This document shows positions 7,629-14,623 of a stretch of DNA of 20,872 nucleotides, piece after piece. The stretch is from an uncultured Bacteroidia bacterium. Its GTDB lineage: Bacteria > Bacteroidota > Bacteroidia > Bacteroidales > CAJPTX01. The number at the start of each line of letters is the position of its first letter. Position 1 is the stretch's first letter. A program made the translations under genes and the position numbers. Under the pieces are notes generated by a model. That model made no database searches. It had not been told where the DNA came from and saw only the letters and a program-made list of their open reading frames with translations. The DNA lies in NCBI GenBank assembly GCA_938038735.1, contig CALHSW010000037.1, forward strand, positions 1 through 20,872, in the 5' to 3' direction.

Positions 7629-8165
7629 CTACTCCCTTTCTCTTAGGTAGTAGACATCTAAAGCTTCTCCGCACATGTACTGTATGGCACCCCCTTCTAG
7701 CATGCACGTGTCATGCAGAACGAAAATTAATTTTTTTCGAAGCACTCCCTTTTCGTCCAGCATGGCTACGCTGTCGTATTTAACCGTAATCGTTTCATCG
7801 CCACTGTAAGGGTACTCTCGATGCCCAGTAGTAAATTGTGGTCCCGAAAGTGCAGGTTTTCTAGAGTCTCGCCATTCCCAGCTACCATCCTTGTGCAGCG
7901 AAAAGGCTATGCTGTACCCCTCCTTTTCGGGAATCGTCTCAATGCAATATTCTGGAGGAAGGCTTTGGTTGGGAAGTGTAAATCCCCATTCCCACCTCCC
8001 CAGCAGCCCTTCCTTGGGGTCTAGCCTAGGGAATCGCTTCACTGCAAAAACCTTTTCCTCCTTGGGTTGCTGCTTGTTGCAGCCTTCCACGCCCAATCCC
8101 ATTGCGCCTACGCAGGCTAGCAGCGCAATGGCGGCGAATAGTTGCGATTTAATCCCTCTTTCCAT
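7629..8165 (-). CDS. Small exported lipoprotein, copy B
   Basis: This is a paralogue of the gene at 6948-7472. The lipoprotein signal is nearly the same (MERGIKSQLFAAIALLACVG...GVEGC, lipidated Cys29), followed by NKQQPKEEKVFAVKRFPRLD. The middle differs: it has an insertion around PNQSLPPEYCIETIPEKEGY and a distinct strand pattern (IAFSLHKDGSWEW, FTTGHREY). The end DTCMLE...VYYLRERE is conserved. The second of two in-frame ATGs is chosen, as for copy A. It is followed two bases later by a truncated protease start (7549-7626), so its original partner was lost or never complete. Function is unknown. Confidence 0.85.
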   Translation of the reverse strand: MERGIKSQLFAAIALLACVGAMGLGVEGCNKQQPKEEKVFAVKRFPRLDPKEGLLGRWEWGFTLPNQSLPPEYCIETIPEKEGYSIAFSLHKDGSWEWRDSRKPALSGPQFTTGHREYPYSGDETITVKYDSVAMLDEKGVLRKKLIFVLHDTCMLEGGAIQYMCGEALDVYYLRERE

Positions 8166-8208
8166 TGCCATGTTCTTTGTGCGGGCGGCTCCGCCGTTCG
8201 CGTTAACC

Positions 8209-8230
8209 CTCTAAAAGCACTTGCAAGTTA
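8209..8230 (-). promoter_or_regulatory. Conserved promoter-like motif, lipoprotein copy B
   Basis: This is the same TAACTTGC-N6-TTTTAGAG pair as at 7516-7537, duplicated with its gene. It suggests each copy carries its own promoter and is not only read through from upstream. Confidence 0.45.
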
Positions 8231-8320
8231 GGAAAATTTTATTACAAATCTGTGGCCAATTCCTGCCACGCCTTGTGCAGCTAGAGTAGCCGACAGCCGC
8301 AAAAGTACCATCCTTTTCAT
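8228..8320 (-). pseudogene. Remnant of C1 protease 5' end (after lipoprotein copy C)
   Basis: The ATG at 8320 lies two bases after the copy C stop. It encodes MKRMVLLRLSATLAAQGV and then non-homologous sequence, stopping after 30 codons inside the promoter-like motif of copy B. An Arg within the hydrophobic core (LLRLS) would damage a signal peptide, which fits decay without selection. Confidence 0.87.
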
Positions 8321-8322
8321 CC

Positions 8323-8850
8323 CTATTCCCTTTCTCTCAAATAGTACACAGAAGGGCGACTGCCGATAGCTCCCGTGAAATCATAATTCTCCACCATGCA
8401 GGTGTCGCATAGTCTATAGTATAAAACAATCTCCTTTTTGCCACTTTGGCCGATTAGGGTGAGGCTGTCGAAAATGAGCGTTCTCGCATCGTACCGTTCC
8501 ACGTGCACCGATGTGAAGCGTGGGCCGCTAAGCTTTTCTTTGCCAGTGCTTTCCCATTCCCAGCTGCTGTCGGCGTGAAGCGTAAATCGTATCTCCCTTC
8601 CTACCTCCTCAGGAATGGTAAGTTTATGGTATTCTGGAGCTACGCATCCGCAACTTTCCGAGAAACCCCATTCCCACGTGCCCAGCACGCTCCCCTTGGG
8701 GTCTAGCCTAGGGAATCGCTTCACTGCAAAAACCTTTTCCTCCTCCTTGGGCTGCTGCTTGTGGCAGCCTTCCATCCCCAATCCCATTGCGCCTACGCTG
8801 GCTAGCAGCGCGATGGCGGCGATTAGTTGCGATTTCATCCCTCTTTCCAT
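8323..8850 (-). CDS. Small exported lipoprotein, copy C
   Basis: This is the third paralogue, 175 residues. The signal runs MERGMKSQLIAAIALLASVG...GMEGC with lipidated Cys29, then HKQQPKEEEKVFAVKRFPRLD as in the other copies. The middle carries SESCGCVAPEYHKLTIPEE and IRFTLHADSSWEWE, and the end is DTCMVE...VYYLRERE. Only the second ATG of copies A and B survives here (the first is ACG), which fixes the family's likely start. It is preceded by its own TAACTTGC motif and followed by a truncated protease leader. Function is unknown; see copy A for the inhibitor idea. Confidence 0.85.
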   Translation of the reverse strand: MERGMKSQLIAAIALLASVGAMGLGMEGCHKQQPKEEEKVFAVKRFPRLDPKGSVLGTWEWGFSESCGCVAPEYHKLTIPEEVGREIRFTLHADSSWEWESTGKEKLSGPRFTSVHVERYDARTLIFDSLTLIGQSGKKEIVLYYRLCDTCMVENYDFTGAIGSRPSVYYLRERE

Positions 8851-8893
8851 TGTCGTGTTCTTTGTGCGGGCGGCTCTGCCGTTCGCGTTAACC

Positions 8894-8915
8894 CTTTAAA
8901 AGCACTTGCAAGTTA
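8894..8915 (-). promoter_or_regulatory. Conserved promoter-like motif, lipoprotein copy C
   Basis: TAACTTGC is followed after six bases by TTTTAAAG, one change from the other copies. It would be the first promoter of the whole lipoprotein-protease cluster. Confidence 0.4.
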
Positions 8916-8929
8916 GGAAAATTTTATTA

Positions 8930-9309
8930 CAGGCAATTGCACTTACCGTGGCGTGGCTTTGCCTTCTTCTGCGTCTAGCTGTGCAGATTAGATGTAATGG
9001 GTGGTGTTTTGGGCTGTTGCGCGCATCGTTGTCCCCGCAAAACCAATCGAGCTCCCGCCGCAACCTTAAAGGCCCGCATAGATTTTCTCCGCCGGCATCG
9101 CCCTGCTCTGCTGATAGTGGGGCATCTCACAAGTTTTTGCAACCTTTCAACCCCACTTGCTTTTTCCCATCTTTTATCAATCACCCTTTTTCTGTACGAA
9201 TTCGTTCAAAAGGTGGGAATTTTCTTGAAGGACTGTGGTACTAGCTTTTACGAATACCCATATTGAGCGTCCTTGTTTTTCGCATCGTGTCCATAGCCGT
9301 TTGTTCAGC
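8930..9309. other. Intergenic between lipoprotein cluster and yhcG-like gene
   Basis: Bases 9050-9094 carry one linker module of the repeat family (AGCTCCCGCCGCAACC, then TAAAGGCCCGCATA and ATTTTCTCCGCC) without its hairpins. The remainder turns AT-richer toward the nuclease gene. No gene, RNA or terminator was recognised. Confidence 0.5.
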
Positions 9310-10473
9310 TCATTCACCTACGTTTTTATCTTCTAAATCTTCCAAGAAGAGCTCGCAATATTCGTTGAGCTGTTGCTGCATACGTTCTTGAGGTATGAGA
9401 ATGCGCTTATACTCCGCAACCATCGTGGGGCTCATACTACGACTCATAGCATATTCCACGACCATTTTATCGGCTTCAGGGCAGAGTAAAATGCCGATGG
9501 ATGGATTTTCGTTACTTCGCTTTACATCTCGGTCGAGCGCTTCAAGGTAGAACTCCAGTTGCCCAAGGTCAGATGGGTGAAACTTTCTCTTTTTCAATTC
9601 TACAGCAACCAACGCCTGTAAACCTCTGTGATAGAACAGCAAATCCGCTTTGAAAGTAGATGCCCCGACGTTAAGATTGTATTCTTGATCCATAAAGATA
9701 AAGTCTTTACCTAATTCAAGAATAAACTGCTTCATATGATTAATCAACCCATTCTTGAGCTTCGTTTCGCTGTACCGAGGCGGAAGACCAAGGAAGTCAA
9801 CAAATAGAGTGTCTTTGAACATTACCGGAGCGTTGGGGTAAGCGTGTAACAGTCCACTAGATATGTTTTTCTTATTTCCTAACAGGGTGGTGTAGGTTTG
9901 ATTGGTAATGCAACGTTGCAACTCGCGATAAGCTAACTTCTCTTTGTGAGCATATAGGATGTAAAACAAACGTTCCTCAGTACTATGGCAACGACAAGTT
10001 ATTTCTATTATATTGGACAACGTTGTATAAGCTAATATGATAGGGAATTGTGCAGGCACTGTCTGCACAATTGTCGCCGGAGTGTCATCGGCTGTGGCGG
10101 TGTACTCCTTTGATTTCTCCTCTATTCGTGAAACAAACGGCTCAACCGATTCATGGTGTAAATACTTTTGGACAGTCTGTTGAAATGCTGGCGATGAATA
10201 CTCATCGTAAATCATCACCATATTATAGATATTTCTTCGGCTATAGCCTTTGATATCTGGATGATGCGAACGGATGAACTCGGAGAGTTGGCTCACAACC
10301 TTGCTCCCCCATTCTTCGCTTTTCAGCTTACTCGATACATATCCACCAATGTGCCACGCAGCTAGTAATATTTCTTCATTGACCGTTTGAGAAGCCTTGC
10401 TTCGATGCCGCTGTATAATACTGACAACTTCTTCAAACTGTTGATCTTGGTTGCCCTTTACATGCTTCTTCAT
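9310..10473 (-). CDS. DUF1016/YhcG-type PDDEXK nuclease family protein
   Basis: This is a probable DNA-acting nuclease of the YhcG family, 387 residues. The N-terminal DUF1016 domain spans about residues 12-165, with the typical LLAAWHIGGYVSSKL and GYSRRNIYNMVMIYDEY. The C-terminal PDDEXK domain (about 210-385) shows the fold's catalytic pattern: Asp277 in TFKADLLFYHRG, then Glu292-Leu-Lys294 in ALVAVELKKRKF, followed by GQLEFYLEALD. All expected active-site residues are present, so it is probably intact. The gene and about 450 bases upstream are visibly AT-richer than the neighbours and are flanked on both sides by repeat-family sequence, consistent with horizontal acquisition. YhcG-like genes often occur in mobile or restriction-associated loci, but no partner is here. 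The biological role is uncertain. Confidence 0.92.
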   Translation of the reverse strand: MKKHVKGNQDQQFEEVVSIIQRHRSKASQTVNEEILLAAWHIGGYVSSKLKSEEWGSKVVSQLSEFIRSHHPDIKGYSRRNIYNMVMIYDEYSSPAFQQTVQKYLHHESVEPFVSRIEEKSKEYTATADDTPATIVQTVPAQFPIILAYTTLSNIIEITCRCHSTEERLFYILYAHKEKLAYRELQRCITNQTYTTLLGNKKNISSGLLHAYPNAPVMFKDTLFVDFLGLPPRYSETKLKNGLINHMKQFILELGKDFIFMDQEYNLNVGASTFKADLLFYHRGLQALVAVELKKRKFHPSDLGQLEFYLEALDRDVKRSNENPSIGILLCPEADKMVVEYAMSRSMSPTMVAEYKRILIPQERMQQQLNEYCELFLEDLEDKNVGE

Positions 10474-10512
10474 CCATGTTTACTCCTTACTTCTCGCCAT
10501 CAGTTTTGTAGC

Positions 10513-10647
10513 TCAATCAATGTTTCGCCGACTAGGTTCAACTTCCAAGACTTCTACAAATTCAAGCTTGTTTTCATGAGAGTGCGATATCTTCTTGGCG
10601 CACGAACGAAAAACCGAATTGTCTGCGTGTCCCAGTGCGCTTGCCAG
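10513..10647 (-). pseudogene. Possible gene remnant in the leader of the yhcG-like gene
   Basis: A 44-codon open stretch reads LASALGHADNSVFRSCAKK, then ISHSHENKLEFVEVLEVEPS and RRNID. It is preceded in frame by ATG-TCT-AAT-CTC-TAG and followed by TGA. The composition looks protein-like, but there is no start codon within it. The LGHADNSV...CAKK part faintly recalls tyrosine-recombinase C-termini; this is a weak guess. It lies between the probable promoter at 10750 and the nuclease start. Confidence 0.25.
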
Positions 10648-10749
10648 CTAGAGATTAGACATCTGATTCTCTGCTAGCACTAACTTTATTCTATTGATGG
10701 ATCCTATGTATTTAATTCGTTTTTATTCATTTCAGGATCATCGCTGCCA

Positions 10750-10757
10750 CAAAGGTA
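10750..10757 (-). promoter_or_regulatory. Probable -7 box upstream of the yhcG-like gene
   Basis: The minus strand reads TACCTTTG, a perfect TAnnTTTG match identical to the box before 17219. It is 276 bases from the nuclease start, which would leave a long leader containing the remnant at 10513-10647. No clear -33 element was seen. Confidence 0.4.
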
Positions 10758-10936
10758 CTATTTTATGATGATAGTCGGAAAATGAAAGTCGTTTCTTAAA
10801 TGCATATACCTATGAATAGGAGCCTTCAACCTATCAGTTTCGCACGCTGGAAATCAATTACCTTTCCAACATCCAATCAATGCTCATTTGTAATCTTGCA
10901 AAACGAAGGGGGGAAAGCGTTTGACTCATCCTTGTA

Positions 10937-11189
10937 GCTATTCAAAGACCGTCCTACGGACGGAAACCCAGCGGCTGCGCCGCATCCTTCTATCTATCAA
11001 AGTGGCAGTAGCGTATGCAACCGTGCATGGGTCCTCTTTCATTTTGCAACTGGAAGCGTCATGGTGCAGCGCATTATTCTGCCTCAGCCATGGTCGCCCA
11101 AGCTCCCGCCGCAACCCGCGCCCCCCTAAAGACCCTCATATATTTTCGCCTCCATTGCAGCCCCGCCCGAAGGACGGTCTCGCAATAGC
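10937..11189 (+). repeat. Modular hairpin repeat element, most complete copy
   Basis: This 253-base element is bounded by imperfect 27-base inverted ends: GCTATTCAAAGACCGTCC... at 10937-10963 and, inverted, at 11163-11189, pairing at about 22 of 27 positions. Inside are the hairpin GCGGCTGCGCCGC (10971-10983), a linker TCATGGTGCAGCGCATTATT, the AGCTCCCGCCGCAACCCGCG module and the CATTGCAGCCCCGCCCGA block. The order matches 1-237. No obvious target-site duplication flanks it and no protein is encoded, as in a MITE-like or REP-like repeat. Bases 10760-10936 and 11190-11254 hold nothing I can assign. Confidence 0.8.
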
Positions 11190-11254
11190 TGGGAAGTTTA
11201 GACCCTCGCACCCATTGACCCATGCAACCTCCTGGGCCAATCCATTACATCCAC

Positions 11255-12016
11255 CTAATTCTCCGCCGCGGCGCGACCCGCAAACGGCGAAAGCAGACAG
11301 TACACCGCCACCACCAGCGCAGCCACCCCACCCCGTAAGCACGCATACCCCGCAATCGCCACAACCCCCAGCACCACTACATGCCACCACGCCCTCCAGC
11401 CGCTCCCATGTATCTTAAAGGAGAGCATACGCACCGGCACGAGCATCAGCACCGACTGCAGCATCACCCACGTCATAATGGCGTACTCGCACCCCAGCAT
11501 CGTGCGGAAAATTTTTGCCCCTAGCGGCGCCGTGAGCCCCAGCACTAGCCCAACCGTGAATAGCGCAGACCCCGGCGATGGTAGCCCGCTGAACGAAACG
11601 GTCTGCATCGTGTCAATATTGAAATGCGCTAGGCGCAGCGACGCAGCCAGCGCCAATACGAACGGAAACGCTTGCAGCCAAATGGGGGCTGCACCCCCCG
11701 TTAAGCGGAAAATAACCCCGCTATAGATGGCCGCGGGGGCAACGCCAAACGTAACTAGATCCGATAGCGAGTCCAGCTCCGCGCCCAGCTTTGATGACAC
11801 CCCCATGGCGCGCGCCACCATCCCATCCAACAAGTCGCACACCGCCCCACCAACTATCGCCCACGCCGCAAACTGCAGCATGCGTAGCTCCTGAACGCTA
11901 TCCTCCGCCCCGCCCGCCCGCAACGCCAGTAGCACCGCCACGCACCCAAACGCCAAGTTACCCAACGTCAGCGCATTCGGCACCCAGCTCTTCAGATTTA
12001 ATCCCTTCGCGTTCAT
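11255..12016 (-). CDS. pssA: CDP-diacylglycerol-serine O-phosphatidyltransferase
   Basis: This integral membrane enzyme transfers phosphatidyl from CDP-diacylglycerol to L-serine, making phosphatidylserine, the precursor of phosphatidylethanolamine. The 253 residues carry the complete CDP-alcohol phosphatidyltransferase signature: Asp61-x2-Asp64-Gly65-x2-Ala68-Arg69-x8-Gly78-x3-Asp82-x3-Asp86. Several hydrophobic segments follow (about 15-33, 47-62, 86-104, 112-130, 150-168, 178-196 and 205-240). It is the last gene of the minus-strand run from tig, 82 bases after the yhbP-like gene. No psd gene is adjacent. No convincing terminator was found between its stop and the repeat element downstream. 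Confidence 0.93.
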   Translation of the reverse strand: MNAKGLNLKSWVPNALTLGNLAFGCVAVLLALRAGGAEDSVQELRMLQFAAWAIVGGAVCDLLDGMVARAMGVSSKLGAELDSLSDLVTFGVAPAAIYSGVIFRLTGGAAPIWLQAFPFVLALAASLRLAHFNIDTMQTVSFSGLPSPGSALFTVGLVLGLTAPLGAKIFRTMLGCEYAIMTWVMLQSVLMLVPVRMLSFKIHGSGWRAWWHVVVLGVVAIAGYACLRGGVAALVVAVYCLLSPFAGRAAAEN

Positions 12017-12098
12017 CGTTTAGCCTCATTTTTCGTTATGAAAAGCACCATTCGCCCAACCAACCGCTGCCCAAAACCAAATTCAGATTTCTTCCCCC

Positions 12099-12614
12099 TC
12101 ACTCCGCCTCCTCTTTCCCCAATACCGACAGCCGATTCAGCAGAGAAACAAAATCCTCCATCTCGTTCCATTCCTCCTTCTTGCCGAACCCAAGCCGGTT
12201 ATCTGTGTACTTCATATGGGTCACCTTAAGCTGCCAGATCATCAGCTCTGCCATCCGCGCTATGGGAAAACGCCGTAGGTAGAGCGACTTCGCCCGCGCC
12301 AGCTCCTCCCCCTCGGGCAGGTTGACCAGCCCCTGCATCTGCAGCCCTCGCAGCATACCCACCTTGCTGCTTTCAAGCACAATGCTGGCCGCCACGAAGC
12401 TATTATGGCTCATCTGCTGCGCATGCAGCGTCTCCGCAGATGAATTGAAGAAAAAGCTCACCGACTCCGCGTCGTACACGTAGAAGCAATGCGCGCACCA
12501 CACCTCATCGTTCACGCTCGTGGAGAGCGTCAGCACGTGGTGCTTCGTGATGAAGCGTTCAATCGCCTCCGATGGTCCATTGCTATTGCTGCATCCTTCC
12601 TTTTTCGTTTCCAT
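12099..12614 (-). CDS. YhbP-like (UPF0306) protein, PNPOx-like fold
   Basis: This is a 171-residue cytoplasmic protein that I recognise from its resemblance to E. coli YhbP. Shared segments include HHVLTL, EVWCAHCFYVYDAESVSFFF (about 37-56), ETLHAQQM, LRGLQMQGLV, YLRRFPIARM (about 112-121) and the hallmark KYTDNRLGFGKK (about 135-146). The family has the pyridoxamine-phosphate-oxidase-like split-barrel fold; its reaction and any flavin ligand are not established. It starts 15 bases after the SpoIIE-type phosphatase, so the two are probably co-transcribed. Family membership is fairly sure, function unknown. Confidence 0.85.
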   Translation of the reverse strand: METKKEGCSNSNGPSEAIERFITKHHVLTLSTSVNDEVWCAHCFYVYDAESVSFFFNSSAETLHAQQMSHNSFVAASIVLESSKVGMLRGLQMQGLVNLPEGEELARAKSLYLRRFPIARMAELMIWQLKVTHMKYTDNRLGFGKKEEWNEMEDFVSLLNRLSVLGKEEAE

Positions 12615-12629
12615 TCCATCTCTCCTTCG

Positions 12630-13874
12630 CTACGCCTTAAAATGCAGTACCACCATCGTCACATCATCAAACGGACGTGCCACACCGCTATCCCGCTCCG
12701 ACTCCATGCGCTCCTTTGCATACGACACAATAGCCTGCGCCGTACCGTGTTCGCGCACAGCCGTCTCAATTATTTCAGTGCTGTAACGCTCCCTATTCTC
12801 GCTGTCGCGCCGCTCCACCAAGCCATCCGTATAGCAAAACAAAACGCTCTCGTCACCCACAACGAGCTCCTGGCGGTGCGCCTGCGGCAGCTCGTCCACT
12901 ATGCCTACCCCCACGGTGCTGGCGGAGAGCCACTGCGCCTCCCCAGTCCTCCTATTATAGAGGTACGGGGGGTTATGCCCCGCGTTTATGTACTCCAACC
13001 GGCGCGTCGCCGTATCGTAGCGCGCCACGAAGAGCGTTATAAACTTTTCCCCCTGCAGCAGCGCGTAGAGGCGCGCATTAAGCGATTGCACCAAATCGCA
13101 CAGCGACACATCTGAGGACATGTGCGCACGGTAATTCGCCTGAAAGCTCGTGGTCATCATCGCCGCCGATATCCCCTTACCCGACACATCGGCAATGCAA
13201 ATCCCCAGCTTCCCCTGGCCTAGATCCTGCACGTCGTAGAAATCCCCCCCCACCTCGTAGTGCGGCATATACTCCGTGGCGAGTTCAATATCTTTCAACT
13301 TAGGTAAGGGGCTGCCGCGCAGCAGCAGTATATTCTGTAGCTGCGTTGCGAGCTGCAGCTCCTGGCGCAGCTCCCGCTCCCGCAGCTCGCGCTTCAAAAA
13401 CATGTAGTTCTGCAGCGCGACGAACGCTATCATTGATAGCGTTTGGGCAAAGGGTAAATGCTTTATCACGGGGCTCACCCCGATCAAGTCTTCACGTGTG
13501 TCCCCTAGAAGCACGTAGCCGCTCACCGTCTCCTCCGGCCCCGCCAATGGGATCACGACGTCAATCTCAGGCATTACGTCGTGCGCCTGCGATCGTATCA
13601 CCAGGGTCCTATCGTACCCCGACAGGTCGCGCGCTACATCTATCCTATTGGCCCACGCCGGATCGCACCCCAGGTTCCATAGGAGTCGCCACTCATCCCC
13701 CTCGCGTACAAAGAGCAGTATCCTGTTTATGCCTAAATCATCGCTCAGCAATCCCGAAAAACGCTGCATTAGGCGCATCTCGTTGCGCTCCTCTCCCATC
13801 ATTTGGGTGAAGTCCAACAGAGTATGCAACTTAAACAGCGTCAGCTGCAAACGGTCATTGCTACGCTCGGCCAC
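12630..13874 (-). CDS. SpoIIE/RsbU-type PP2C serine phosphatase
   Basis: This 414-residue signalling phosphatase probably dephosphorylates an anti-sigma-factor-antagonist-type protein. Residues about 10-155 look like a GAF-type sensor, and about 160-185 form a short coiled coil (ELRERELRQELQLATQLQ). Residues about 195-414 are the SpoIIE-type PP2C domain. Metal and catalytic motifs are present: VGGDFYD (Asp211), CIADVSGKGISAAM (Asp229), YINAGHNPPYLY, FCYTDGLVE (Asp350) and PFDDVTMVVL (Asp403/404). The start is GTG at 13874; an in-frame TAA lies just upstream and there is no nearby ATG before the conserved region. A strong hairpin separates it from efp. No STAS or anti-sigma partner gene is in the window. 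Confidence 0.9.
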   Translation of the reverse strand: MAERSNDRLQLTLFKLHTLLDFTQMMGEERNEMRLMQRFSGLLSDDLGINRILLFVREGDEWRLLWNLGCDPAWANRIDVARDLSGYDRTLVIRSQAHDVMPEIDVVIPLAGPEETVSGYVLLGDTREDLIGVSPVIKHLPFAQTLSMIAFVALQNYMFLKRELRERELRQELQLATQLQNILLLRGSPLPKLKDIELATEYMPHYEVGGDFYDVQDLGQGKLGICIADVSGKGISAAMMTTSFQANYRAHMSSDVSLCDLVQSLNARLYALLQGEKFITLFVARYDTATRRLEYINAGHNPPYLYNRRTGEAQWLSASTVGVGIVDELPQAHRQELVVGDESVLFCYTDGLVERRDSENRERYSTEIIETAVREHGTAQAIVSYAKERMESERDSGVARPFDDVTMVVLHFKA

Positions 13875-13904
13875 GGCTCCGACTATTGATTACTTAATAG
13901 TAGA

Positions 13905-13946
13905 AACACTCTGAAACGCAGCTCCACACTGCGTTTTCAGAGTGTT
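13905..13946 (-). terminator. Strong hairpin after efp, probable terminator
   Basis: AACACTCTGAAACGCAG pairs with CTGCGTTTTCAGAGTGTT (17 pairs, one bulged T), with loop CTCCACA. It lies 11 bases past the efp stop. On the minus strand it is followed only by TTTCTACT, so the T-tract is weak and it may attenuate instead of fully terminating. Confidence 0.65.
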
Positions 13947-13957
13947 CACGTACCATT

Positions 13958-14527
13958 TTACGCCTTAACACGCTCGGAGTACCCGCGGGTACGCGTGTCG
14001 ATACGTATCTTCTCGCCCGTATTGATAAATAGGGGAACATTTACAATAGCCCCCGTTTCCAGCTCCGCCTGCTTGAGCGCCGTGGAGCTCGCCGTGTCGC
14101 CCTTCACCCCTGGCTCCGTGTAGGTCACCTCCAGGTCAACGAACGGCGGAAGTTCGCACGTAAGCACGCGCTCCTCCCCCGCCAGCACCATCATTTCAAC
14201 GCCCTGTCCGTCCTTGAGCAAATCGCTATTCTCAATTAAATCCCCCTGCAAGGCAATCTGCTCGAAGGTCTCCCGGTGCATAAAATGAAAGCCCATGTCG
14301 TCCTTATATAGGAACTGGTACGGCCGCCGCTCCACGCGCACCGGGTTAATCTTCACCCCCGCATTAAAGGTGTTTTCCAGCACCTTGCCCGTCTCTAGGT
14401 TCTTCATCTTTGTGCGCACGAACGCACCCCCTTTGCCAGGCTTCACATGCTGAAACTCAACCAACACGTACAACTTCCCGTTGTACTCCAGGCACATCCC
14501 ATTCCGAAAATCCGCTGTTGTTGCCAT
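13958..14527 (-). CDS. efp: Elongation factor P
   Basis: This is the translation factor that relieves ribosome stalling at polyproline stretches. The 189 residues match the usual 185-190. Domain I has FRNGMCLEYNGKLYVLVEFQ and the loop VKPGKGGAFVR with Lys32 at the tip, the position modified in lysine-type EF-Ps. The two OB domains follow, and the C-terminus has the signature GEKIRIDTRTRGYSERV. The modification enzyme is not encoded nearby. It follows clpP after 96 bases, occupying the place where many Bacteroidota carry clpX. A strong hairpin lies downstream. Confidence 0.97.
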   Translation of the reverse strand: MATTADFRNGMCLEYNGKLYVLVEFQHVKPGKGGAFVRTKMKNLETGKVLENTFNAGVKINPVRVERRPYQFLYKDDMGFHFMHRETFEQIALQGDLIENSDLLKDGQGVEMMVLAGEERVLTCELPPFVDLEVTYTEPGVKGDTASSTALKQAELETGAIVNVPLFINTGEKIRIDTRTRGYSERVKA

Positions 14528-14623
14528 AAAACTTCTCTAACTTCGTTGTCTCTTCTCTTGTTACGCCCAGCGCAGAGTCCTTGAAACCCCTTTCCCCGAG
14601 CATGCTCTCATACAGTACGAAAA

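Larger units (their letters stand above)
7574..8244 (-). repeat. Tandem duplication unit 2
   Basis: This is the second copy of the lipoprotein plus protease-leader unit (compare 6893-7551). The near-identical parts are about 8010-8244 (gene start and upstream region) and 7574-7650 (gene end and protease leader). The sequence between them aligns only loosely. Confidence 0.88.
8268..8929 (-). repeat. Tandem duplication unit 3 (protease-distal)
   Basis: This is the third copy of the lipoprotein plus protease-leader unit and the first to be transcribed. Similarity ends at ATTTTATTA (8921-8929), beyond which the sequence is unrelated to the other copies, marking the upstream boundary of the amplified unit. 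Confidence 0.88.

Noticed and set aside
8930..9309. Further remnant of the protease leader upstream of copy C
   Set aside because: A GTGGCGTGG stretch near 8950 looked similar, but it does not align beyond a few bases and carries no leader codons.
9310..10473. Restriction-modification or multi-gene defence system around the YhcG-like gene
   Set aside because: No methyltransferase, specificity subunit, helicase or other defence gene is adjacent. The nuclease is alone in the window.
10921..11418. 165-residue plus-strand frame across the repeat element
   Set aside because: It crosses the repeat and the 3' end of pssA on the opposite strand, is very Pro/Ser-rich and has no family resemblance.
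13346..13810. 154-residue plus-strand frame opposite the SpoIIE-type phosphatase
   Set aside because: It is an Ala/Arg/Pro-rich shadow of an intact gene, with no independent signal.
14597..14608. GAGCATGCTC palindrome between clpP and efp
   Set aside because: It is a ten-base palindrome with no loop or T-tract and no second copy, so it may be chance.
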